Below are positions 12,241-23,919 of a stretch of 64,000 nucleotides of DNA, piece by piece. The notes below the pieces were generated by a model. That model made no database searches. It was not told the origin of the DNA and was given only the letters and a program-made list of their open reading frames with translations. Position 1 is the first letter of the stretch, and every line of letters starts with the position of its first letter. Source of the stretch: Parelaphostrongylus tenuis (taxonomy: Eukaryota; Nematoda; Chromadorea; Rhabditida; Metastrongylidae). Where the stretch lies: the NCBI GenBank assembly GCA_019055375.1, contig JAHQIW010007136.1:1-64000 (forward strand), in the 5' to 3' direction. Both the position numbers and the translations under genes were made by a program.

Positions 12241-13550
12241 ACACTGGATCTCATCGCATATGTAGTAGTCGTGAAACTATTTTTCGCCTTTTTCATACTG
12301 CGCCACACAAGACCGGTGACTCTCTCATATAAGCGTATGCTTTAACCATCTATCACAGCGATCATCTTCTGCATTGATTAAAGCAGGGGAAAGGCTCTAT
12401 TGTGATATTTTTTAACAGATATACGAGCTTAAATATCAACATTCCCATGTCGAGCTCTCGTCTGTGAAGATCACCCCTCTTTGTTTGCACTATGTTGGTG
12501 GACAAAGTCTTCCATTAAAGTGTTTACAATGAATTGGCAGTACAGACCCTACCATGGAATGTCGATTGTTTCTTACCTTTCTTCAATCAAATCCACTCAA
12601 ATTTCGCGCATAAACTGTCGTACAGATTACTAATATCAGACCGAGCATTACCTTTTTCCAACTACTGATTGCTCAAACCTGATAACGAATTTAAAGTTCT
12701 GTATTCTGCGAGAGCTGCTCATAAATAATATTACTTCAATAACCACCAAAATACCATGATCATCTGAAGCATCGGCCTATTAAATCCAATCTAATACCTC
12801 AATCTGGTATATTACAATTTCTGGTGCACATGCCTATAGGATGGAATATGTTAAGGGAAGTCTCAACAAAAGAATCCAGATTAACTCAAATGCTCTTTGA
12901 AAAAAAATCAATTTGTTAAAATGGCACAACCCCGACTCGTCGAGCAACCGTAGGCCCCAAACGACTATTTTTGATACATACTTACTGATTGAAAGCAATA
13001 CTAAGAAAGCTCATGGAGTGCAGTTAGATTACATTAGAATAGCATCCACACATGAGACACTGCATTAACTTTCAAGTCGAAAAGTTCACAGCAGCCAGAA
13101 GCTAGAAGGAGGTTAAGATGCCTTTCGAAAATTTGCCTCTAACCATGAACGTGAACTACATGACCCTGTAGCGATTTTGAGGAAACTTGCTCATCGCTCA
13201 TGTGATGAAAAGGAGTTCCAACAATATTCGACTGCCACTGAAGGAACTCTCACTAGTATTCAGTCATCAAGAGCCCGTCACCGTGGTCATTAATCCTCCT
13301 TCACCTACAGTGGAGGCAACCTCAAGTCCCATAATCGTAATAAATGCTAAATACAGCATGAAAATGTGGTATACCGTTTTACAGCAACGTGAATTATACC
13401 GTGATACGCCAAATATTCACAGAACAGTTCAGTGAGTCTTTAGAATGATAAATTATCAAACTAGGAATATCAGAAAAAATGGCGACTTTGTGAGAGAGCA
13501 GAAATCGTTTTTTATTCAAAGCTTAAGCCCAATCAAGCAACTTCACCACT

Positions 13551-13579
13551 AAAGCAAAGTGCCTTGTTCACTTTGCTTT
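13551..13579. repeat. Hairpin with 11-bp perfect stem
   Basis: AAAGCAAAGTG, a 7-base loop (ccttgtt) and CACTTTGCTTT. No T-run follows and no gene is near, so its role is unknown. Confidence 0.6.
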
Positions 13580-14203
13580 CGGAGATTTTACAGTGGCTTT
13601 GGAGCAAAATAATTCTTTCTTTGCGGAGTCAAATCTGTGAGGGTGACAGGTTTGCAATTTAAAATATCTGTTAGAATTCTAGAAGTAAGGTACGAATAAG
13701 TTTTGACATGTTCGAGAAGATGATCCTCACTAAAGCCATGTGGTCACTCAGTTAACATAGGAGTTCTGATAAGCCCTCATCGATAGAATTAGTAGGCATC
13801 GGCCCATCACTTGTTCAGCGCCCGTTATTTTCGAAAACGAGTGGCTTGAGGAAAGCGCATGATAATGAAATGTAACTTCTACCTGGACATAAGTCGGCTG
13901 TAATGTTTCCTGATCAAGCAGTTAATATTTAGATGGAAATTTGGAGTAGTGAAATTTTCATCACTGGCTCAGTGCAAGAACTTATCGTCCTTGGGTCGGT
14001 TTGGTTACGGAATGTCTCAATTGACACACATTCTGCCGGCGTTTCTATAGTCTGACTATTATTACCAAGTTCAAGTAAATGTTCGACTTTTTTCGAAATT
14101 TTTTTCCTGTAAGTTGTTAGTTTTCCTGAAAGGGCTTCTGTCGTCCGCATAGTAAACAGTAACTTTATGCTCGCCTGTTTATATGAATCTCGATCGAAAA
14201 CAG

Positions 14204-14292
14204 TGATAATCAGATAGTCTGATAACATGGTTTGAGCCTTTTTTTTTCTTAGGCTCATAGTTTTAAAAAATGTTGTCAGATTATCAGATCAT
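14204..14292. repeat. Nested short inverted repeat
   Basis: The outer arms gataatcagatagtctgata acat and atgttgtcagattatcagat are inverted copies with few mismatches. Inside, gagcc, a T-rich loop and ggctc pair. It may be a small MITE of about 90 bp. Confidence 0.55.
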
Positions 14293-15164
14293 CATAAACA
14301 GTCTCATAATACACGTTTTCACTAAAGTATCTAGACGTTTGGTACAACTGCAAGTTTGTAACGGAATGATCACTATATTCGGCCGAACGGTCCACGGCAG
14401 TAATAGGCTCACAGAGAAGTGTTTCTCTTCAGTGTTTTTGTTGTGCACGACACCTTTTCTTACTCAGAACGAATACTAAATCTCTCTTTCAGTTAGTTGA
14501 TGAAATACTTTTTGAACGAAGGTGGGATGTAGCAATTGTGCTGTTATGAAAAGTAATGGGTGGAACTTCACTTGAGCTAAGTAACCTTATTCGGTAGTGT
14601 ATTTTCAATAAAAGAGACAGTTTTAGACTGATTGTGCATAGAGGGTTATGTTCTGATAATGACAATCTATCATGTAACATTGATAACTATATCAGAAGGC
14701 ATGTAGCAATGAAATATTTCAAATCTCAGAAAAACTCTTCGAGCATTGCTGAGAACCTATTTTGATTTATGAAAAGACTGTTCTTGTGTAGATTCTGAGT
14801 AGTCACCCAGATTATCACATGATCCATCAAGTACACCGGGTACTAGCTTCCTATCGCTTCCCAAGATCAATCAGTGCTATTATTTATTAAGACTCCTCCC
14901 ACAGTTTCTAGGACTTTTTTTAACCTACTCTCACATGTTGCTATGGATAAATAAAATGCTACTAGGAATGAAATACGGAGTTACCCGATCTTATGAGAGA
15001 TAAGCTAATGTAAAAACAAGCGCGGTAGTCAACTTTCCTATACATCATAGCAAAATTTGTTTTAACATGATGGTATTTGATTGGACTATTCTTCTTCAAT
15101 CAGTGATAAGACGAATCACAATGAACTAAATTGAATTGAAAAGCGACTATCCTTCAAATTTCAC

Positions 15165-15215
15165 CTTACGAATCAGCTGACGTTTCGACTCGTATCGTCT
15201 TCTTCAAAGCAGATC
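15165..15215 (+). repeat. Short GACGTTTCG-type repeat
   Basis: tgacgtttcgactcgtatcg tcttcttcaaagc recurs at 21769 (cgttccgactcgtttcgtct tcttcaaggc) and, inverted, at 62655-62700 (gacgaatacgtcgaaacgtc). Shorter cousins lie at 47745 and 54945. It is a dispersed short repeat with no coding content. Confidence 0.55.
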
Positions 15216-17839
15216 AATCCGATTTGTTGCGATGCTGCGACGATTTTTAAAAGTTTTACCGAGATTGCTCTTGTCATAGATACATTTTATACATGTTTAG
15301 CTGGTCCCAGCTGATCCAGTTGGTAGGCATTTGAAGTGCTTCAGCAACTCTTGCGATTTCATGGAAAGTGAATGGATCCTGAACGTTGAACCTTATTGGG
15401 AAATTGAATGGAAAAGCTGCTAGAGTCCGCAACGATGTGAAGACCGATCAGAAAAAAAAACGAATGAAAATGTCAAAATATTCACATTCATGAATTCTTG
15501 CGCGATTTCTTAAAAGAAGTGAGTTTATTGCTGATTATAGGACCTATCCCACTCATCCTCCACTCAAATATAGTGGCATACTATCACGAGTATGCGAAGT
15601 GAAACCGAGAGTGCAGAAAGGCGACTTAGATCAACACGTTCGCTTGAATAAACATGAGTAGAGATCGGCATCACCGTGTTCTTATAGAAGAAGTGAAATA
15701 GTCATAACATTGATTAACTTGTTTATATTTTAAAAACCTTTTTTTAAAACTCAAAAATATTTTTAGAAAAAACTAAAAAAGACTACTTCAGAGTTTTAAA
15801 ACTTTACCATAATAGAGATTGTTAGACCTCCGCACTTTTAGACCAAGCCCAACAAACATTCTTAATCCAGTCAACGGTTGATATTTTTAGTCTTTTTCGA
15901 TACTATAGAGCATCTTTGGTGCACTGAATGAAAGATTAATTTAAGACTGAACGTTATAGTGCCGTTGAAGAGGGTCATCAAAGTTTGGTATGGAACCTTT
16001 TGATATTAGTATTTGGAGAAATGGTGGTTACTACGACTAAGTCAGTCGCTAGGATTGACTGAATGCATTTATGTAATATGCAATGAATGCATATCTGGCT
16101 CATACTTGAAGTTGTCTAACGATGTATTAGGTCAGCATCCTCTATGAGTCTGAAATCAATTAGCCGACAATTAAGGCATAGAAAGCTCGGTGAGCTCGGG
16201 TAGCGCGAATGAAGCAGCGAGTGATTCATTTTATATTGCAAGGCATTAGAAAGAAAAAGGTAAGAAGAATGGTTTCGAGTTTTGAACACTGAACAGAAAA
16301 CTAGAGTTAGATTTGAAACGTAACTTCTTGTACTTCAAATACTGTTCTCTAGTGTCTATTTCTTTCCATCCTTTCAAATGTTTTAGGATTGAAAAGAAGT
16401 GTATGAGTTCATTCTCGGTCTCATGAAAGCGATGACGAATCATGGTGATCTTTCCTTTCTCACTACTCCACTACTCAAAGTTTTTCGTAGACTCGATAAT
16501 ATTGACTTTTCGATGAGGTATTCGCCCTCATTTCAACACTATTTAATCTCTCAAGTTATTTGCTCAACAACTCATTCTTGCGATTTCAATTTCAATCTGT
16601 TGATTTTATTACGTCTTTTTGTTTTAGCAGAAACTTCTATTTAGATATCAATATGCGCTATACAACTAAGTGATATAAAGCGGGGTAAAGCTGAGAAATT
16701 ATCTAGTTTTTTAACATCATGATTTTCAGTGGGTTATTCTAATGAATAAATTTTGGCTGTTTTCAAGTTTGAGCCAAATTTCTCGTCGCATTTTCGAGGA
16801 TCAGTGAGAATATCTTAAAGCTACTGGAATTCACAAAGATCTTTATCAATGCGATACAAGTCATCATGTTTTACTCTTGCAAAATTGTGATTTTTTTGAC
16901 TTTTGTGACAACTTTTTACGGTATCCAATTATCTCTAATTTTTAATCTCGATTTCTTATTAAACTTTAAGCCATCAAATTATTCCTAATGAACTCCATCC
17001 AAGTAGAATTTATTTACATCCTTGAAAAGACAGCTCGTCTATATTATCTACCAATTACCAAATTTCTTGCTCAGTAGACTTTGAAAATCCCTTCAATTAC
17101 TCGATTTCGGTCAATATATGAATGATGAATCATAACCTATCGTAATCATCGGACCACAGTACAAGATACTGTATCAGTTGACTACTTCCTACAAGCAATT
17201 ATATTCCGCATTTGGTGAAGATTATCCGGATTTATATGAATTCCGATGACGTAGAACAATTTCAACGTGCCAATTCACGACACCGTAAACAATAAGGTTA
17301 ACATCACCTGCATCATTACCGCTCTCACACCAGCTCATCTGCACGACTTTATCTTTATTAGATCGACTTATAGATTTTCGATTAACGACTTATAAGTTTA
17401 TCGGTTGTTCTGCCACTTTTTCGCACAGTTGGTAGAAAGAAACTACTCAAGATGTTCTCTAGGTTATTCATAGAAATATAGAAAGAAGAAGTTATATAAA
17501 GAAACCACGAAAGCTATGCACAAAAAGTGCCACCGATTTTAGTCAACCTAAAGAGGATGAATTGCAAAACTAGCCATCTTAGTAAGAACTGTTTATCACA
17601 CACTAGAATTCAGTAATTACAGTGCTATTGTTGGTAACTCTAGCAGGGTAAAAAAGCATATAATGATCTATTCTCAAAAAACGATTGACAGAGGAACTCC
17701 CATCTCTTTTCTCTTGCTCTTTCTGATCGTTAAATTGAATAATACAGTTCATCTAACCTTCTCGGGACGAATGGCCAAAAATGGAACACTGATCTCTCCC
17801 TCAATTATTCCTCAGATACGGATCTCTCGCTTAACTTTT

Positions 17840-19560
17840 GATAGTCATTCGATAGCTGAAAATTTCCCATTTCAACACTGGGCCCTGATTTCATATATAG
17901 CCTCCTTCGTGCGCTCAACAATGATGAGAAAGCTACGTTTTTTATTCGGAGTGTTAAAAGTGTTTTACACTCATATTTGCTTGGTTTTCTCCACAATAAT
18001 TTTTTATTAGAGTTTTAACAGTCGTTCGAGACCTTGAGAAACGTCGACTGTGAAAGTGGGCTTGATTTTGGAAAAAAAAAACGTTCTCATTGCGCTATGT
18101 AACGGTAAAAAAAGTGACGATTCAACTGTGGTGTTTATTATGTGCAAAGCTAGGGCAGTAGAAAAGATATTGGTGGTTTTAAATCCTGGTCTTTTAGATA
18201 TACTGAAAAAATTTCTTAGAGCGCTGTAAGAACAGAATAAAATTACATTTTGCACTCGAAATAGCTAGCCCGTTGCTTGGAATTTGTGAAATCTTTGTGC
18301 ATCAATGAAAATTTTGAAAAGCATCATGTTTAGGATGACAGAGAATGATCTTTTCAAAATTTTCACTTATCCAAATGATCCTTCCGTAATGGAGAAAAAT
18401 TTCTGGATAATGAAAATAACGTCCTTTCGGGAGGCAGTTGAAATGTTGTTTCAACCCAATTCAGGAGAGATATTTTCGTACACTTGGAGTACTTTCCTCT
18501 ATTTCGGAAAAAAAACTTTCGCATTTCTTATTTCTATACAGTGCAATTGTTCATACGCTTTGAAGCATTTATATGTTTATGTGCGGAGAAAACCAAGGAT
18601 GAAACGCAATTTTCGCTGAACTTCACACCACCATGTAAATACTCTTCGAAAATATGATCACAATTCCAGATTTATCAAGATTTATGCCGTGAAATAATTG
18701 CATTCTTTCGAAGTAAAGCTATCTGCATACCCTAGCCAAGCGAGCAAAACAAAGCGAGTGTGAAACATGATTTTATTCTCGCTGCTAAAGCGCAATAAGA
18801 AGTATTTCATGTAAGTCGAGTAAATTTGTCAAAATTCAAACCATCAAGATTAGAAAAGTCTAAGATAAGGTACTTTCAGATAAACATATGGGTTTTGTAT
18901 GGGCCAAAAATTTTTATGATTGCTGAATCTCTCTTTCAAATTTTCCATATTTTTCAGTTATCTTCACTTTGTCTTAATCCCTTTGGTAAAAACGAGTTTT
19001 TTGCTTCTGTAGAACGTTGTGGTAGTCATTTGATAGCTAAAATCAAGCGAATTTGAAGAGTGAATTTTATTTCTCAAACGGCTAGTTTTCTACGCTGTAC
19101 AGTCGAAATAAAATGTTGTTTCACATTCAAGAATCTCTCGCAGGATAGAGTTTTTTTTCATGAGCAGTCAGTAATCATTAGATAGGACATATCTTAACGA
19201 ATTCAACAGTGTTCTAAGTTTTTCAAAGACTCTTTAGTGCAGTGTAGTACTCAAAAAAGATTAGGCTTTGAAAATTGGACCACTTTCGATGCCCCGTCCT
19301 CTTTTAACCTCTTTGAAGAGAGTGTTTTTTCATCTTTTCGGAGTTTCAATAGCCATTTGATAGCTAAAATCTCGAAAATTTTGGAGGTATACTTTATTAT
19401 CTAAATGACATCCTTATTGCGCTCTTGCACTAAAAATAAAACTATCCACAGCCATGTATTTCTCGCTAAACAAAGACTATCAATAATCATTCGATAGCAC
19501 AAATCTGCAAAAACCTAAATGATTTTTGGAGCAGATTTTTTGAAGCGCTGTATCAGTAAA
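17840..19560. repeat. Second block of the degenerate dispersed repeat
   Basis: Units contain gtagtcatttgatagctaaaatc (about 19020), atagccatttgatagctaaa (19348), ataatcattcgatagcacaa (19478), gatagtcattcgatagctga (17839) and gagtgtgaaacatgatttta ttctcgctgctaaagcgcaa (18757). The gatagctaaaa motif is inverted relative to ctatcgaatgac in the 11 kb block. Confidence 0.55.
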
Positions 19561-19569
19561 AAAGATTAC

Positions 19570-20560
19570 GTTACGCACGTAATCGATATGTTGGAAAAGC
19601 GCGAGGGCTTGGGGTCAGTGTTGCAAAATTTCATCCTCTGGAGTGCGAGATCCAATATTTTATGACTCTTACAATGCTCTAAGTAATGTGTCCAAAAAAC
19701 CAGCTACATGTTTGAATTTGCTGTAATTAGCACTACTGAATGGTTATCGATTGTATCTAGAAAAACTTTACCTGGAGAAAGATTCTTAAGAGTGAAACGA
19801 AATTTTGTTCTGACTATTACAGCCTGAATAACAAGTCATTTGAGGAAGAAAATATACCCTTCAATTCACTTGATTTCAGCTATTGACTGGCTACTCATAC
19901 ATCGAATAAGAACAGAGAATGTGTTTTTCACCAAAGGAGTCAAGCAGGGCTTAGATAACGGAAAAGTACCGAATTTCCTCATAAGTGGCATCGTGTTGCA
20001 TTGTGTGTATCCCATATTCAACTTGCATTCGATTCCCGTCCTCAAATTCAACCTTCACAAAATTTTCAAACTTCTCGACAGATTTTACTAAAACTTCTCT
20101 GACAGCAGCTCGCGGTTTTCGTATCTTCACATGAATGTCGGCGAATGCTTCTCGAGCGATAGTTTTTGCAGTCATTGGACAGTTACCCAGCTAAGCGACA
20201 ATGCTACTCCATGAAACAGAGATGACGATGAAAAGTGTTAATATGGTAAAAAGTGTTAATGGTAATGCGTAGCACGATTGATTTGATTCCTGGAGTATAT
20301 TCTGTACAATCGACCTATATGTAGCAATGCGGCGATCAGTAAAAGCTTTTTCTTGAATAATTTTTAGTCAGCCGAGGATGTGCCTGCGCATATTTTTTTT
20401 ACTTATCTGGAGGTTCCGTTGATAGCTTTCTGACCCTCAAGGGATGTAAGGCTGATTTGTTTGGACTTGAAATTGAATGAATGATCATATGTTTATTGTC
20501 AGTACTTCTCATCACCGTGTTATTCATGTTTCTGAAACCTTATTTGGAAATAAACTCGTG
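19570..20560. other. No recognised gene; upstream region of the CC-domain gene
   Basis: Overlapping ORFs at 19840-20175 lie on both strands and have no recognisable domain. Any promoter of the CC-domain gene should lie in the last few hundred bases, but no TATA or Inr signal stands out. Confidence 0.4.
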
Positions 20561-20571
20561 TCTTTATAGTT
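20559..20571 (+). promoter_or_regulatory. Acceptor-like site just before the CC-protein ATG
   Basis: The sequence tgtctttatag followed by tt and then ATG places a splice-acceptor-like AG three bases upstream of the start codon. This fits spliced-leader addition and helps choose ATG 20572 as the start. Confidence 0.35.
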
Positions 20572-23500
20572 ATGGTGATCTCAAGACATATTTTGATGGC
20601 CGTCTCCATAGCCACACTAATTATTGGCATAACGAGTGTCGTATCCAACGGCAATCAGCTGCAGATGAGGTCACGTCGACAGTCGTATGTATACTACCTG
20701 TGTGGAACTTATCCTAACCAGTATATATCTTTCTTTCGTAAGTGCTACTTAGTAATTACGAAGACATATCCAGGCATTTTTGTGTAGCAAAGTGATGGAA
20801 TTGAGTTAACAATCCTTTACTCATTACTATAATGAAGAAGAGCAACGTTTTTCTTGCTGCCGTTTCGCTTTTCTTCGTGAGCAAACCGGAAAAATTAACT
20901 TCAGTAATGGAAAACAAGTGAGAGTTTCCCATAATCAATGCAGCCATCGCATGTTAAGACAAATGCGGACGAAATTTAAGACCAATCTCAGTCGGCCAGA
21001 GAAATCTTAAATCTGGCATTTTTCTTCTTATTCATTAATCACTTTCCAGTCTCGAAAATTGCAATTTTGCGAATTTTGAACTTTGAGACCAAAGGATTCT
21101 AGTTTCTACTACGAGTATATATGGCTTCTTTCAACGAGGAAGTTGAGATAGAGAGAATGGTTTGAAATAAATAAGCATAATAGTCCATTTTGAACCGACT
21201 TTACCTCAACTTCGGCACAGCCAGTCGATCTTTTTTTTTTCTATGTTGATTAGGTTTGTAGCCTGAAGTTTCGATATTACGTTGAGCGAAAAGTTCTGTA
21301 AAATTTCAAGGTTTCATTTTTTGACATATTTTTACTTTTCTTTTTGTTTTCTAATTGGTTGAATATTGTATTGGGATTGATTATATTAAATATTGATTCT
21401 GGTAAAATACGACTAAGAATATCCACGACAAGTCTGAAGAGCTGGACAGCGTCAAAGTTCTTCCTCACCCCGCTTATACTCCAGACGTTGTTCCATTCGA
21501 TTATGGTGCTTTCATTCAATAAAACCTTTTGAATCATCGTCAATTCGAATTATTGCTGAAGTTTAAAAGCAAGTCAAGAGTTTTTCTATTCAGAATTAGC
21601 GGAATGGTATCGTCCGGATCCTAGCTGAAGTATGAACAATAGTGTGCATACTTTGAGAATTGTTATTGCTGTCTTTTTTGGCGATTTGAGCATAAAACCG
21701 AGCCTAAAAATTCCCAAAACTTTTTGCTCAACCCAATAAAATGTTTATTTGACTATGCGTTCCGACTCGTTTCGTCTTCTTCAAGGCTGATGGGTCAGCG
21801 ATAGTCCACTGTCGCCCCTCCTCGATGCAGCACTTCGTCTCGTCTCGCTTGAAATGAATTGTCTTTAGTGGAGCATCGCTCGAATGAAGACCTCACTTCA
21901 TTATATGCAACATGATTCGTACACTAATCGTATATGTTTTGAAAAAAGCTAATCACTTGTCACAAGTGATAACTCATAAGCCCAATGATCGTTGAGTGAT
22001 GTACAAAATTTTGACGCTATTCGGGACTCAACCTCGCATATCACCCTTTCGGGGGACGCGTGCTACCAATTACACTACTGGCGCGTCTTGTGCCACTACT
22101 CTACGCTACAATGCATCAATTTGTCAGCAACCAACCGTCAACGGTTTGCATTGGCAAGTCATACTATCGTTGATACCATTCACTTACGCTGACAGATATT
22201 AGATATAAGTGTTCGAGAATTTTTTTATTTGACCGTTTCAAGCGATTAAGCACGCGCCGCCGGAAAGAGTAAAATGCGGGTTCGAGTCTCACGTGACGGT
22301 ACATGCAACATCATACCATTATTGAAAAGCCGTCAAGTAAAAAAAATTTCCGTGATGATACACTTGTTGTTTCCGAACGATTTCTCTTGTAGAAGTCAAT
22401 ATTCTCAACGGCTTTCATCGAGTGTTAAGATATATTGTAAACCGACATTTCTCCAATCTCGGCATAACCAGTCAATCGTATTTTCTATGCTGATTGAACC
22501 TGTGGCACGAGGATCAGGAAGGTTAATGAGGACGTTTGGTTAGTGGTGTTAGATAGTGCACACGGGGAAGTGTCAGTGCAAATGGCAGGATTGATTGTTG
22601 AGGACGAAAGTACCATAAGTTGTAGGGAGCTACTATAATTGCTCCATTTTACTTTGTTTGATTCAAAGGGAACACAAAGATTGCTTTCTTCTGCTCTCAC
22701 ACTTTGAACCTATGAGCAGAACCGAGATAAACTGATCGGTTATCGCTTAATCAATCGGAATTTATTTATTTGACTGCATCTTGCGGTAGTATGATCTTGC
22801 AATATACCCAATAATGTGGAGTTCTGTGCCAGAAACATTTGCGTCAGCCAGGATTCGAACCCAGATCTCACACTTTCCAGAAGCGTTCAAAGGGACGCGT
22901 CGGTGGTGCAACGGTTAGCATACGCTCCTGGAAAGAGTGAGATCTGGGTTCGAGTACCGGCTGACGCAAATGATTCATTCAGCTTCCTTTACATAGAATG
23001 CAAAAACAAGGATTCGCCATCAGTTCTCGGAAATCGCTACGTGTGAACTCACTCTTGTTCGTTTGAGCCAGAAAAGCATATTGATTTATTTTTGACCAAA
23101 TATTCTTTATAACGACTGTCTCCGAAGTTTTCAATCTACATTAAGCTTGTCCGTGTGTAGGATGTGTGGCGAACTGTCAGTTTCCATGTTCCACGACGAC
23201 GTATTGTCAAGCGATCGATGTTAACTTTATTTGTCAGAACGGATGCTGTGTGGTAATAAATCTGCACTACCAAATACCATTTTGCTAACTCTCTCGCTTT
23301 TATTTCCTCATTTCTGTTCAGAATAATGGATATCGTCCTTATCCTCCAGTCACTAATCCTCCAGTCACTACAACAACCCGTGCTCCACCAATACGTGAGA
23401 TTTTCTGATCAATTCAGCTACACTTAAAAGTATTAAGTGAATCGCCGAGAAGTCGATCAGTGCTGAATTTTTAAAATGTTCAGCGCCAGTGCCGTATCCA

Positions 23501-23894
23501 CTGTGTGATGGACGAGAAGCATCAGGTGGCTTTTGTCATGTGGGTGGAGTCTGTCCTGCAGGCTTCACATGTAGATCAACAAGTAACGTATGCTGCCGAT
23601 GTGCTTACGGAACCAGTATCGGTTAGTTATAATTTACCTATTTACAGTTACTAATTGTTTTAGAGATTCACTTAATCCATAAGTTACTGAAATGAACAGA
23701 GAAATGAAAAAAGGATTTGCTTTGAGATCACTGGGCCTAAGGCCGACCCTCGGCACCAGTCCCAAAATTAAGACTCATTGTGCTACAAGCTTATTCAAAT
23801 TTCAGGTCCATGTGTAAATTCGAATTGTCCGGACAATTTCCAATGTAATGCCAACAACGAATGCTGCCCATACGAAATCGTCGTCGGAAAGTAA
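20572..23894 (+). CDS. Secreted cysteine-rich protein with CC-type domains, five exons
   Basis: A small secreted protein of 185 residues; its role is unknown, as for most nematode CC-domain proteins. Exons are 20572-20737, 23161-23252, 23322-23394, 23484-23621 and 23806-23894 (TAA stop). All junctions agree in phase (1, 0, 1, 1) and have GT/AG borders. Residues 1-26 form a signal peptide (MVISRHILMAVSIATLIIG). A first cysteine cluster follows (about 44-85: CVANCQFPC, a later single Cys, ending CQNGCC). Next come a Pro/Thr linker (about 88-116, PPVTNPPVTTTT), a second cluster (about 118-150, ending NVCCRC) and a third (about 159-177, CVNSNCPDNFQCNANNECC). Each cluster ends in the paired cysteines that define the CC domain. 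Intron 1 is about 2.4 kb and holds mariner and tRNA-like repeats, so an extra small exon there cannot be excluded. Exons 2-5 are secure; joining exon 1 rests on phase and on its signal peptide. Confidence 0.75.
21425..21620 (+). mobile_element. Mariner transposase C-terminal remnant
   Basis: The frame reads KSEELDSVKVLPHPAYTPDV followed by VPFDYGAFIQ. This matches the mariner signature LPHP.YSPDL.P.DYH.F, including the third catalytic Asp of DD34D. The remainder of the transposase is not recognisable. It sits inside intron 1 of the CC-domain gene. Confidence 0.75.
21988..22310. repeat. tRNA-derived repeat pair, second copy of the 8.65 kb family
   Basis: It opens with gttgagtgatgtacaaaatt ttgacgc and has the minus-strand tRNA-like part ggacgcgtgctaccaattac. 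On the right is a plus-strand tRNA-like half (aagcgattaagcacgcgccg, gcgggttcgagtctcacg). It lies within intron 1 of the CC-domain gene. Confidence 0.6.
22760..22990. repeat. Palindromic repeat with tRNA-like arms
   Basis: The left arm (22841-22889, tttgcgtcagccaggattcg...) is the inverse of the 3' half of the tRNA-like sequence on the right (to 22970). The outer sequence (tttgactgcatcttgcggta, atacccaataatgtggag) matches the left flank and end of the MITE at 5.92-6.09 kb. This is a rearranged or double copy of that family. It sits in intron 1 of the CC-domain gene. Confidence 0.7.
22897..22967 (+). other. tRNA-like sequence, cloverleaf-compatible, probably repeat-borne
   Basis: The 71 nt fold with GCGTCGG/CTGACGC acceptor, D-arm GTGC/GCAT, anticodon arm CGCTC-CTGGAAA-GAGTG and T-arm CTGGG-TTCGAGT-ACCGG (one mismatch). 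The formal anticodon is GGA, yet there is no long variable arm as tRNA-Ser needs, and the body resembles tRNA-Gly(UCC). A partial inverted copy lies at 22843-22889. It is better read as a tRNA-derived repeat than as a gene. Confidence 0.5.
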
Positions 23895-23913
23895 TTCAGT
23901 GTTATTCATCTAC

Positions 23914-23919
23914 AATAAA
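23914..23919 (+). terminator. Polyadenylation signal AATAAA of the CC-domain gene
   Basis: A canonical AATAAA lies 20 bases after the TAA stop of the CC-domain gene. This spacing is typical of short nematode 3' UTRs. Confidence 0.65.

Larger units (their letters stand above)
12241..17660. other. No recognised gene
   Basis: Apart from the two hairpins and the short GACGTTTCG repeat listed separately, nothing is identifiable. The ORF at 13187-13435 has a coding-like stretch (EPVTVVINPPSPTVEATSSP) but no splice partners or family. Confidence 0.45.

Noticed and set aside
16030..16130. Possible SINE fragment (gaatgcatatctggc)
   Set aside because: Only a short match to the SINE body; flanking sequence does not align.
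22897..22967. Functional tRNA-Ser(GGA)
   Set aside because: There is no long variable arm, a T-stem mismatch, similarity to tRNA-Gly, and it is embedded in a palindromic repeat.
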